Source of the DNA: Planctomycetota bacterium
GTDB lineage: Bacteria; Planctomycetota; Planctomycetia; Pirellulales; Pirellulaceae
Assembly (NCBI GenBank): GCA_026692905.1
Contig: JAPLNL010000050.1
Coordinates: forward strand, 1-33,360
Reading direction: 5' to 3'
DNA length: 33,360 nucleotides
Part shown: piece by piece, positions 8,235 to 15,949 of the stretch
Layout: the number at the start of each line of letters is the position of its first letter
Numbering within the stretch: the first letter of the stretch is position 1
Translations under genes and position numbers: made by a program
The notes under the pieces: model-generated
Seen by the model: the letters and a program-made list of their open reading frames with translations, nothing else
Told to the model about the DNA's origin: nothing
Database searches by the model: none

Positions 8235-10106
8235 ATGGAACCGGATTCTAATTCGCCTCGCAAAACAAAACGCATCCCATTCAAAGTCGACATCGCTGGC
8301 GTCATCGAGATCATGGGGACGTCTCTGTATAGCCACCCGAATACGCCAGTTCGCGAACTTTTGCAAAACGCGCACGACGCCATCATGCGAAGACGGGCTC
8401 GCGATCTCTCTTATCAGGGACGAATCGATGTTTTGCAGGACGCTGCGACACGAACGATAACCTTTATCGACGACGGCATTGGTCTGTCCCAGAAAGAGGC
8501 GGAGGATTACTTAGGCACTCTGGGGATTGGCATCACGGGCTTAATCAAGAAGGGGGCAACGGATGCGTTTGATGTTTCCATGCACTCGAACAAACGGGAC
8601 GGCAGCAATCTCATCGGGCAATTTGGGATTGGGCTCTTCTCGGCTTTCATGCTCGCTGACAAACTCGTCGTGGAGAGTCTGCGATTCGAAGGAGAAGAGG
8701 CTGTTCGCTGGGAAGCCGGTGCGGGCACGGACATCGAGCTTTCAACCTCGGATCGAACCACGGTTGGAACCTCGGTTACTCTTTACCTTAAGGCTAACTA
8801 CGCCGTCTTCGCGGACGATGCAGAATTACTAGAATCCGGCATTAAGCAGTACGCTGATTTCCTCCCAATCCCAATTCACCTTAACCACTCAAGCGCCCGT
8901 TCGAATTTAATTCAAGCGTCCTGGTTGGAGCCCACACCGGATAGCGATGCGGTCGAGGAGCAAATCGCTTCGTATTTTGGTGAGACTCCGCTTGATGTCA
9001 TTCTCATTGCGGTTGAAGCTCCCGTGGCCATCAAAGGGGCGTTGTATGTTTCGCCCCAACGCACACCTGGCTTTGCGGATGATGCGACGATTGCAGTCAG
9101 TGTCCGTCGCATGGTCATTTCTCGCCATATTCGTGAGATTGTACCTGTCTGGGCACCGTTCTTGCGAGGAGTGCTTGAGCTACCCAATTGCTCGCCCACC
9201 TCCAATCGTGAGGACCTGGTTCGCGACGCGATTTTCGACTCCGTATGCGATGCAATATCGGACGAAATCTATGTTCACTTCGATGCATTGACTCGCAATC
9301 ACCCGCATCGATGGCAATCAATCCTTCATTGGCATCGCTATACTTTTGCGGGAATGGCAATCCATGACGAAAAGCTTCGCGTCCTCCTTCAGTCAACCTA
9401 CAAATTCATTACGTCGCATGGTGAGCTGACGGTGGAGCAGATACTTAATCGAAGCCGCGCGGATGCTTTGGTCGAGGATGAAGCCGACTACGTCGTATGG
9501 TACAACGCCGACAGACGCCAGGAAGCTTGGCTCAACGAGTTTTTCGCCAATGGATCGACCCCTTGTGTTCACACTCTTCGAAGTTTCGAGGAGACATTGC
9601 TCGCGTCAATGTTGGGAGAAATGACATTGGAACAAGTCGACTTGCGAGCGGCCAGTCCTTCGTCGACGAATTTTTGCGAGTCGATCCTGGGGATGGAGGA
9701 GCGTGTCGAAGCGTCTGCGGAATGGCATGGATTTTTCGATTCGTTGGATTCCAACATCTTCGTGGCTTCAACGGAGAACAGGCAGCCCGTGATGGCCTTT
9801 GTGAACGAACGCTACGAGCTTTCCAAAACATTCGATGAGCTGCGGGAAAATGGGGAATTGCCGAGAGGCTTTCAGCGTCTGATCGATCAGCACTTTCAAC
9901 GAAGTCCCGCCGGCAAAAACGAAATCGTGTTGAATACCCAGCATCGACTCGTCCGGCGGGCTCTTGAGCAAGGAGCATCGAGCCCATTGGCGAACGTCTT
10001 AAGGATCCTTGTCATCGCAGCGCTCAGCAAAGCCGGGGCGCGAATTCAAATGGCCGCGCAGGAAATGCAAGCGGAGGATCTTGAAGCGATTGCCGACGCG
10101 CTCTAG
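8235..10106 (+). CDS. HSP90/HtpG-like ATPase chaperone
   Basis: This 623-residue protein has an N-terminal GHKL ATPase fold of the HSP90 type: PVRELLQNAHDAI (Glu41, Asn45), FIDDGIGLS (79-85), GTLGIG, GQFGIGLFSAF (128-138) and GTSVTLYL (178-185). A middle domain with LPNCSPTSNREDL corresponds to the LPLNVSRE region of HtpG. The C-terminal third is diverged from E. coli HtpG. I leave the gene symbol blank because this is a variant lineage rather than a clear orthologue. ATG at 8235 follows the BFN stop by 2 bases. Its clients are unknown; the coupling suggests a link to the nuclease, or simply a shared stress response. Confidence 0.88.
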   Translation: MEPDSNSPRKTKRIPFKVDIAGVIEIMGTSLYSHPNTPVRELLQNAHDAIMRRRARDLSYQGRIDVLQDAATRTITFIDDGIGLSQKEAEDYLGTLGIGITGLIKKGATDAFDVSMHSNKRDGSNLIGQFGIGLFSAFMLADKLVVESLRFEGEEAVRWEAGAGTDIELSTSDRTTVGTSVTLYLKANYAVFADDAELLESGIKQYADFLPIPIHLNHSSARSNLIQASWLEPTPDSDAVEEQIASYFGETPLDVILIAVEAPVAIKGALYVSPQRTPGFADDATIAVSVRRMVISRHIREIVPVWAPFLRGVLELPNCSPTSNREDLVRDAIFDSVCDAISDEIYVHFDALTRNHPHRWQSILHWHRYTFAGMAIHDEKLRVLLQSTYKFITSHGELTVEQILNRSRADALVEDEADYVVWYNADRRQEAWLNEFFANGSTPCVHTLRSFEETLLASMLGEMTLEQVDLRAASPSSTNFCESILGMEERVEASAEWHGFFDSLDSNIFVASTENRQPVMAFVNERYELSKTFDELRENGELPRGFQRLIDQHFQRSPAGKNEIVLNTQHRLVRRALEQGASSPLANVLRILVIAALSKAGARIQMAAQEMQAEDLEAIADAL

Positions 10107-10127
10107 CCTCTTACCCGCACGCTGCAA

Positions 10128-10628
10128 CTACTTCTTCAACGGCTTGTCAGGAGAATTGGTTTCTTTCCGATAGTCCCACGGTGCCTTCGGCGACTCCTTT
10201 GCCCAAAGACCTTTTTTCGCTTCTTTTGCTTCGGTCTCAGCCTTGGCAAGCGATTCGTCTTTATTGTACCGTTTGAAATGCCATGCCATTCCTGTCTTGA
10301 TCATTTCCATATTGACGTGTTTGTCGCCATCGTACACCTGGGCTAGCAAGCGATCGAAATTATCTTTGCTTTTCCAAGTCAGCCGGACGGATTTGTCTTT
10401 GAGTAACTTAGTCAATCCCTCCATTGATTCCTTGCCGAAGTCTTGTTTCAATTCAGGCGCATCGATCCCTTCCAACTGAACTTGATATTCGACCGATTTT
10501 GCATCGGTTACCAAGATCGAGTCGCCATCGATAATGCGGGTCACTTTACCCTCAACCGTTTCGTCGGCATTTGCTAGCGTCAACATGGGAAAGGCCAACA
10601 AAAAAAGAACGGAGCACAAAACTTTCAT
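10128..10628 (-). CDS. Secreted thermonuclease-like (SNase) protein with Arg-to-Gln at a catalytic position
   Basis: This 166-residue protein has a Sec signal peptide (about 1-20) and an SNase domain. Visible motifs are IIDGDSILV (Asp34, Asp36), GIDAPEL (Asp56, Glu59) and NFDRLLAQVY (Arg93). In staphylococcal nuclease the catalytic set is Arg35, Glu43 and Arg87. Here Glu59 and Arg93 match the last two, but the residue aligned with Arg35 (VQLEGIDAPE) is Gln51. The gene context adds nothing specific: it is convergent with the HSP90-like gene, 21 bases away. It may be a weakened nuclease or a nucleic-acid-binding SNase domain. The C-terminal tail is Lys/Pro rich. Confidence 0.88.
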   Translation of the reverse strand: MKVLCSVLFLLAFPMLTLANADETVEGKVTRIIDGDSILVTDAKSVEYQVQLEGIDAPELKQDFGKESMEGLTKLLKDKSVRLTWKSKDNFDRLLAQVYDGDKHVNMEMIKTGMAWHFKRYNKDESLAKAETEAKEAKKGLWAKESPKAPWDYRKETNSPDKPLKK

Positions 10629-10682
10629 GTCGAAGTTCTCATCGCTAAGAGGAAATCAAAACAAAACCTGCCCGCTGAATCT

Positions 10683-10871
10683 ATGCAAGGGCGAATAGCG
10701 TTGATAATAGCGATTCTAACTTGCGTGTGTGGTGGTCAATTGTTAAGACTTGCCTCTTTTGGTCGGCCTGGGAGATCAGATTTGCAGCAGATTTCCTTGA
10801 ATTATTTGCCCGGCGAACGTTTGGGACCTACGTTTAAATGCCTGCTTAACTCACTGGAAAAACAACTTTAA
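10683..10871 (+). CDS. Possible small leader or membrane peptide (doubtful)
   Basis: This is an ATG-started frame of 62 codons with a hydrophobic N-terminal stretch (ALIIAILTCVCGG). It ends 18 bases before the preferred start of the DHH-family gene. No Shine-Dalgarno is seen and I do not recognise the product. It could be a leader peptide, or a chance frame in the 5' region of the next gene. Confidence 0.18.
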   Translation: MQGRIALIIAILTCVCGGQLLRLASFGRPGRSDLQQISLNYLPGERLGPTFKCLLNSLEKQL

Positions 10872-10889
10872 TTGACCGAGGTCATCGCC

Positions 10890-11843
10890 GTGGAATCACA
10901 AAAATACCGTCTAATTACTCGAAGCGACTTTGACGGACTAGTTTGTGCCATGCTACTCAAAGAAATGGATATCTTGGGCGAAATCAAATTCGTGCACCCG
11001 AAAGACGTTCAAGACGGCAAAATCGAAGTGAATGAATTCGATATCTTGACGAACTTGCCCTACGTTGCTGGTTGCCACCTCTGCTTCGACCACCACACCA
11101 GCGAAGGAGAACGTGCTGGCGGCGAGAAACGACGCAATCACGTACTCGAGCCGGAAGCCGACTCGGCTGCCCGTGTCGTCTACAATTACTACGGCGGCAA
11201 AAAGCGATTTCCTGCAATCAAAGACGAGATGATGCTGGCTGTCGACAAGGCTGATGCCGCTCGTTTCTCACTCGACGATGTCTTGAATCCTCAAGGCTGG
11301 GAACTGCTTTCGTTTTTGATGGACGCACGCACAGGCTTAGGCCGATTCCGGAATTTTCGCGTGTCTAACTACCAATTGATGATGGCGCTCGTCGACTACT
11401 GTCGCGACCACACCATCGAAAATATTTTGGCATTGCCTGACGTGGTCGAACGAGTCGAGCTCTATCGTGAGCACAACGAAGCCTTCGTACAACAAGTCAA
11501 TCGTTGTGCAAAGACTTACGGTAATCTCGTTTCGCTTGACCTCAGAAACGAAGAAACGATCTACGCAGGCAATCGCTTTGTCATCTATGCAATGCACCCA
11601 GAGTGCACCGTTTCGATGCACGTCTTGTGGGGACTAAAGCAACAAAACACCGTCTTTACAATCGGCAAATCGATCTTCAATCGTTCTTCACGACTCGACA
11701 TCGGCAGCCTGTGCTTGGAATACGGAGGAGGTGGACACGAGAACGCGGGCACTTGCCAGGTCGCAAACGAAGTCTCCGAAATTGCTGAGCAAGAACTTAT
11801 CGAACGGATTACGGAGTTCGATGTGGCAACGCTAGTTTGCTAG
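10890..11843 (+). CDS. DHH-family phosphoesterase-like protein
   Basis: This 317-residue soluble protein reads as a DHH/DHHA1 phosphoesterase. Motif I is SDFDGLVCAML (Asp13, Asp15), the DHH motif is CFDHHTSE (67-69), and GGGGHENAGTC near the C-terminus is the DHHA1 substrate-binding loop. The superfamily includes exopolyphosphatase, RecJ, nanoRNase/pAp phosphatase and cyclic-dinucleotide phosphodiesterases; I cannot choose between substrates from the sequence. I chose GTG at 10890 because GAGG lies 8 bases upstream. A TTG at 10872 is the alternative and adds 6 residues. Confidence 0.87.
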   Translation: MESQKYRLITRSDFDGLVCAMLLKEMDILGEIKFVHPKDVQDGKIEVNEFDILTNLPYVAGCHLCFDHHTSEGERAGGEKRRNHVLEPEADSAARVVYNYYGGKKRFPAIKDEMMLAVDKADAARFSLDDVLNPQGWELLSFLMDARTGLGRFRNFRVSNYQLMMALVDYCRDHTIENILALPDVVERVELYREHNEAFVQQVNRCAKTYGNLVSLDLRNEETIYAGNRFVIYAMHPECTVSMHVLWGLKQQNTVFTIGKSIFNRSSRLDIGSLCLEYGGGGHENAGTCQVANEVSEIAEQELIERITEFDVATLVC

Positions 11844-11868
11844 CGTATCGGCCGCATTGCTTAAACCA

Positions 11869-11891
11869 GCGAAACTCTTGACGAGTTTCGC
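11869..11891. terminator. Hairpin between convergent genes, possible terminator
   Basis: GCGAAACTC (11869-11877) and GAGTTTCGC (11883-11891) form a perfect 9-bp stem with a 5-nt loop, 26 bases past the DHH-gene stop and in the gap to the convergent PDZ-like gene. No T-tract follows, so the terminator reading is tentative. A smaller 6-bp hairpin overlaps the stop codon at 11830-11845. Confidence 0.4.
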
Positions 11892-11997
11892 GACAGAATG
11901 CTCCCAGTGACGTTCCTGGCAGATGTTTAACCTCAAAGCCTATTCAACATGCGAAAACGCGTGTGCAGGAGTTGGGGTTAAACGAAATGACCAAAAC

Positions 11998-12393
11998 CTA
12001 TGCGGCTTCAAGCATTTCTCGGACGTGAATCTGCCAGGATACCGTCAACCTGGTTCGGTGATCAAAAATCGTAATCTCACAGCTACGGCCAGCTGCAACC
12101 AATTTTTCTAGGTCCATAACATTTGAAATCGCAATGCCATCAATCGCGACAATTCGGTCGCCACATTCAACCAAGCCTTGCATAGCGAAACTTCCAAGTG
12201 GACGTAATCGTCGGAGCGGGCTCTCTGGGGCGACCTTCAGAACCTGAAGCCCGCGACCACCAGCCTGAACCTCCACATTGAGAATTTCGACATGCCCGAT
12301 GCCGCTTGAAAAAAATGGTATCGCCACACACTTAGGCATTGCCATGCTGGAGAAACCCGACGCATCGAAAACTTTGCTATCCCAAATTTGCAT
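11998..12393 (-). CDS. Small PDZ-domain-like protein
   Basis: This protein of 131 residues has one PDZ-like domain (about 35-125). The visible PDZ features are GGRGLQVLKVAPESPL, GLVECGDRIVAIDG (the G.gDrIl.idG motif), and ISNVMDLEKLVA with the strand CEITIFDHRTRL. No protease domain is attached and no signal peptide is evident, so it may be a cytoplasmic or peripheral adaptor. I chose ATG 12393, which has GAGG 6 bases upstream; the frame is open to an ATG at 12486 that has no Shine-Dalgarno. The partner is unknown. Confidence 0.72.
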   Translation of the reverse strand: MQIWDSKVFDASGFSSMAMPKCVAIPFFSSGIGHVEILNVEVQAGGRGLQVLKVAPESPLRRLRPLGSFAMQGLVECGDRIVAIDGIAISNVMDLEKLVAAGRSCEITIFDHRTRLTVSWQIHVREMLEAA

Positions 12394-12566
12394 TTTCTGC
12401 CTCGTTGGGGACACCTTGGCTTCTCGGAAAGCGAGTAAGCAAATTCCCCTACCTGAATAACGTAAGCTGCAGCTCGAATAAGACATTTTTCTAATTTTTT
12501 TCCCGTCTTTACCAAATCAACAAATCCTGCTTCGTTAATTTGATTCAAAATTAAACAAGCTTGCGG

Positions 12567-13832
12567 TTACTCATGATAACTGCGTCTTATTGTGGTGCGT
12601 TCAAAGGCTTCTCCAACTCCGACAGATACCCAGCCATCGCTCGTCATGCGCACGATACCCATTCCAGCCAGATCGCGCAAAGCATCCTCAACGTCAAAGT
12701 CAATTTCTATGCCCGTTATGGCATGCAAAATACTTTCCGCCTCGCGATCCACTTGCTCCGAGGACATCTTTTCCGCAGTTGAGTTGTTCAGTACAAAGTA
12801 AGCCAAGATGGCTTCACACGATTCCTGCTGTTCCGATTCCTCCACGATCCGCAGCAATGCCCCCAGATTGTTGTCCAAGTTTTGATAGTAAAGGTTCCTT
12901 GCAACGTTCAGCTGATAACGTCGCTTGGTTGTCGTGTAGGAAAAGACGGACTTGACGCCATAAAAAAGCGATGCGATGACAATCGCAATGACAAAAACGA
13001 AGGAACCAAAGAATTTTACGGCACCAAGAAACGCCAGAAGACCAATACTCTTTGCTATCTTGGAGGCCAACATCATCAGCCCCCAAAGCGTCGGTACTCC
13101 GATCTTCCCTGTATCCATCCACGTCATCTTGATCTGCGACCCCGGAAGCATCATGTCGACGTCGAGCTTGGGAATGTTTTTAAACATCCTTACGTGAACA
13201 CAATCGGGATCCAGCAACTCGGGCAAATTCTGAAGCTCCTTCGTTCGAAAGATAACTACGAGTCGCTGGTAGATTGGCACGTCAACTTCAATTACCCGAA
13301 AAAGTCGATACCAATCTCGCTTTGTTCGCTTAGCGACAATGTCCCCGCGACCATAGACCTCAAGCCTCCGAAAGGAAGAAAAGCGAATCTTGAGTCGAAC
13401 TCCCCAGTAGCTTGCTAAGTTCAATGCTTGTTGAATCTCACGAGGCTTGAGCCGTCGATAATTGGCATATTCCAACGAATCAGCCACTTCCGAAAAGAGC
13501 TTTCGACAAGCCAGATCGCGTTCTTGGTTTGAACCGAAAATCGGCACATCGATCTGCGATGGGGTCACGTCGGCATCCGGATCGAAATCATGATACAACA
13601 AAACCAACTGTTCATGATGTTTGCGATATTGCTGATGAATAAGCGAAACAAACTGTCGGAAGAGTCTTTCCAACGCCTCGGAATCACTCCGCTTTCCTCG
13701 CTGCTTATGAACGAGATACTCAATCAATTCCTGCGTCTTGAGCGGAATATAGTGCTCGCGTCCCCATGACTGAAGCGGGGATGACATTCTCCCAATCGCC
13801 GATCGACTCCAAGGCCAGTACTCTCTAATCAT
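12567..13832 (-). CDS. DUF3754 / TMEM143-like membrane protein
   Basis: This 421-residue protein matches what I know of the DUF3754 family, related to eukaryotic TMEM143. It contains WYRLFRVIEVDVPIYQRLVV (174-193), VHVRMFKNIPKLDVDMMLPG (212-231) and KMTWMDTGKIGVPTLWG (235-251). A hydrophobic hairpin-like membrane region follows at about 262-292. A cytosolic C-terminal part after the membrane region has a YQLNVARNLYYQNLDNN segment, also family-like. No biochemical role is established that I know of. Start ATG 13832 has only a weak purine stretch upstream. It is divergent from rsmH (131-base gap). Confidence 0.82.
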   Translation of the reverse strand: MIREYWPWSRSAIGRMSSPLQSWGREHYIPLKTQELIEYLVHKQRGKRSDSEALERLFRQFVSLIHQQYRKHHEQLVLLYHDFDPDADVTPSQIDVPIFGSNQERDLACRKLFSEVADSLEYANYRRLKPREIQQALNLASYWGVRLKIRFSSFRRLEVYGRGDIVAKRTKRDWYRLFRVIEVDVPIYQRLVVIFRTKELQNLPELLDPDCVHVRMFKNIPKLDVDMMLPGSQIKMTWMDTGKIGVPTLWGLMMLASKIAKSIGLLAFLGAVKFFGSFVFVIAIVIASLFYGVKSVFSYTTTKRRYQLNVARNLYYQNLDNNLGALLRIVEESEQQESCEAILAYFVLNNSTAEKMSSEQVDREAESILHAITGIEIDFDVEDALRDLAGMGIVRMTSDGWVSVGVGEAFERTTIRRSYHE

Positions 13833-13963
13833 CTGTCTTTTTCGATTGCCTTCTCTCAGAAGTCCGGTCCTGCTGTCCGTCGGAATGATTACACTCTACC
13901 ATGATATTGCATAACCAAATCCTCCCTCTCGTAACCCGAACTTCAAAATGATAGCTAATTGAG

Positions 13964-15004
13964 ATGAGCGAGGTTCCAGACAAAGCACCCCGCCGCCATC
14001 GCTACCCCGGCCGCAATCCCAGAAGCTTCGTCGACAAATACAAAGAACATCAGCCCGAAACCTATCCCGACGACATCGCAAAAATTCTGAGCAGTGGAAA
14101 GACCCCTGCGGGCATGCACCGCCCAATCATGGTCAGCGAAGTGCTGGCGGCTCTCCGTTTGCTGCCAGGAGATGTGGTGGTCGATTGCACTTTGGGGTAT
14201 GGAGGACACGCTTGTGAATTGCTCGCGGCTGTTCAGCCTGGCGGTCGTCTCCTCGGAGTCGATTCGGACCCAATCGAACTTCCCAAGACCGAAGCGCGAC
14301 TGAGAGCACTGGGGACTCCCGACGATTCTATTGTCCTACGCCGAATGAACTTCTCGGGCGTATCCCAATTCCTGGCCGTAGAATCGCCGGGCGGGGTCGA
14401 TGCCCTAATGGCGGACCTTGGCGTTTCTTCGATGCAATACGACGACCCAGGTCGTGGTTTTAGCTTCAAAGTCGATGGGCCTCTCGATATGCGAATGAAC
14501 CCCCAACGCGGACTCTCTGCAGCCGCTTTGCTCTCGACCCTAGACAAGAATCAGTTGCAAACCATCCTGACCGACAACTCAGACGAACCCAATGCGCTCC
14601 TGATCGCCAAAGCAATTCTGATCGCTCACGCAAGAGTTCCGCTCGAATCCACACTTGCACTCGTCCACGTCGTTCGAGCTGCAATGCTGGGGCAAACAGC
14701 AAACCAATCCGATTTGACGATTCGCAGGGTCTTTCAAGCCATCCGCATCGCGGTCAATGAAGAATTTCGCTCGCTGGATATGTTCCTAAAACAGCTTCCC
14801 TTTTACATAAAAAAGGGAGGCCGAATTTCAATCCTGACCTTCCATTCTGGAGAAGATAGGCGGGTCAAAGACGCGTTCAAGCAAGGCTTTCAAAACGGAC
14901 TCTACCGCAGCATTAGCAAGGATGTTGTTCGGGCATCACCATTAGAACTTAAGGCCAACTCAAGAGCCAGTTCAGCCAAACTGCGTTCTGCCATCCGAAG
15001 CTAA
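13964..15004 (+). CDS. rsmH: 16S rRNA (cytosine1402-N4)-methyltransferase RsmH (MraW)
   Basis: This 346-residue protein has all the RsmH landmarks: HRPIMVSEVL (52-61), the SAM-binding DCTLGYGGH (74-82), GVDSD (98-102), DLGVSSMQYD (151-160), GRGFSF (163-168) and GPLDMRM (172-178). It ends with a normal C-terminal helical part containing FQAIRIAVNEE and ILTFHSGEDR. RsmH adds the N4 methyl to C1402 of 16S rRNA at the ribosomal P site. An extension of about 45-50 charged residues precedes the usual start (methionines at 1 and 51). In many bacteria the gene sits in the dcw cluster with mraZ and ftsL; no such neighbours are visible here. The ATG follows a weak Shine-Dalgarno (TTGAG). Confidence 0.93.
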   Translation: MSEVPDKAPRRHRYPGRNPRSFVDKYKEHQPETYPDDIAKILSSGKTPAGMHRPIMVSEVLAALRLLPGDVVVDCTLGYGGHACELLAAVQPGGRLLGVDSDPIELPKTEARLRALGTPDDSIVLRRMNFSGVSQFLAVESPGGVDALMADLGVSSMQYDDPGRGFSFKVDGPLDMRMNPQRGLSAAALLSTLDKNQLQTILTDNSDEPNALLIAKAILIAHARVPLESTLALVHVVRAAMLGQTANQSDLTIRRVFQAIRIAVNEEFRSLDMFLKQLPFYIKKGGRISILTFHSGEDRRVKDAFKQGFQNGLYRSISKDVVRASPLELKANSRASSAKLRSAIRS

Positions 15005-15236
15005 CTACAACGTCCCGAAAAATAGAGCGTGTGCTTGGCCCTGGAGTTGCCAATGAATGACGGAGCCGGTCTAGGTTTGACGCTTTAGCAGAATTTCCCC
15101 ATGAACTCGATTGCGTTTTGGTTGCTCGCCGCAATATCCTAAAGCGGGTGACCGACATCGCCAATGAGCTGATTACAACGGCTTTGCGAGTCAACGAGGG
15201 GGGATTGTTTCTATCGTTGCCGAGTGAGCTACGGCC
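15005..15236. other. Non-coding gap between rsmH and def, possible gene relic
   Basis: No intact gene is seen. In the plus frame from about 15061 the translation includes EFPHELDCVLVARRN and continues open into the def region. By eye this resembles the conserved C-terminal part of the RNase P protein RnpA (LP.G.DxVviARR), so a decayed fragment is possible but unproved. Confidence 0.3.
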
Positions 15237-15824
15237 TCAGCAGTATTTCCGTTCCCATTCTAGCCGTTCCGCTTGCAACGCTTCGTTTTGGGCCATGCCA
15301 CCCGTTTTCTGTTTGGACTCAAACAAGGTTTCAAATGCCTGGATTTGGTCCGCGATGGGTCGCCGGATCTCATCTGTTAAGCGATCGATAAACAATACGC
15401 CATCCAGATGGTCGATTTCGTGTTGAACGATTCGTCCCATGAATCCATCGACTTCGGCATTGATCTCGTTGCCATTGAGGTCGTAGGCGTTGACGACCAG
15501 CGATTTGTTTCGCCTAACGTGGGCATTGACCCCCGGGAGTGAAAGGCAGCCTTCCTCGGCTTCCGCAGTCCCTTTGGCTCGATTGATGACAGGGTTGATA
15601 AAAACCAGCTCTGGCCCCTCTTCTTTGTCGCCGCTGGGATTGGCGATAAACAATCGAATCGGCAAGTTTACTTGGTTGGCGGCGAGTCCCACCCCTCGAA
15701 ATTCGTACATGATTTCGAACATCTCATCGACAATCTCCTTGAGACGCGCGTCCACTCGAACAATGGGTTTGGACCGATGCCGAAGGGTCGGATGCGGATA
15801 AGTGATCAGTTGAAGCGATGCCAT
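15237..15824 (-). CDS. def: Peptide deformylase
   Basis: This 195-residue protein carries the three deformylase motifs: GVGLAANQ (44-51), EGCLSLPG with metal-ligand Cys93, and QHEIDHLDG with His135, Glu136 and His139. It removes the N-formyl group from new proteins, using a metal (often Fe2+). The opening LITYPHPTLRHRSKPI is typical. I chose ATG at 15824. The frame is open 34 codons further, but those residues are Ser/Thr rich and unlike the family. It is convergent with rsmH. Confidence 0.94.
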   Translation of the reverse strand: MASLQLITYPHPTLRHRSKPIVRVDARLKEIVDEMFEIMYEFRGVGLAANQVNLPIRLFIANPSGDKEEGPELVFINPVINRAKGTAEAEEGCLSLPGVNAHVRRNKSLVVNAYDLNGNEINAEVDGFMGRIVQHEIDHLDGVLFIDRLTDEIRRPIADQIQAFETLFESKQKTGGMAQNEALQAERLEWERKYC

Positions 15825-15949
15825 GCTGCCTATCGAAAATGAAGAACGCGTGTTATTTTGAGTAGTGCCGGAGACTGTCAGTATTGTTGTCGAGAATACG
15901 CTTGTCGTAAACCTACCAATCTCCACGATTCGATTGTCTGTATTTATCT

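Noticed and set aside
12237-12548. Alternative minus-strand frame overlapping the PDZ-like gene
   Set aside because: The PDZ-like frame has recognisable motifs and a Shine-Dalgarno; this one has neither.
15825-15926. Longer deformylase reading frame
   Set aside because: The added residues do not resemble deformylase, and the family's normal N-terminus begins at the ATG at 15824.
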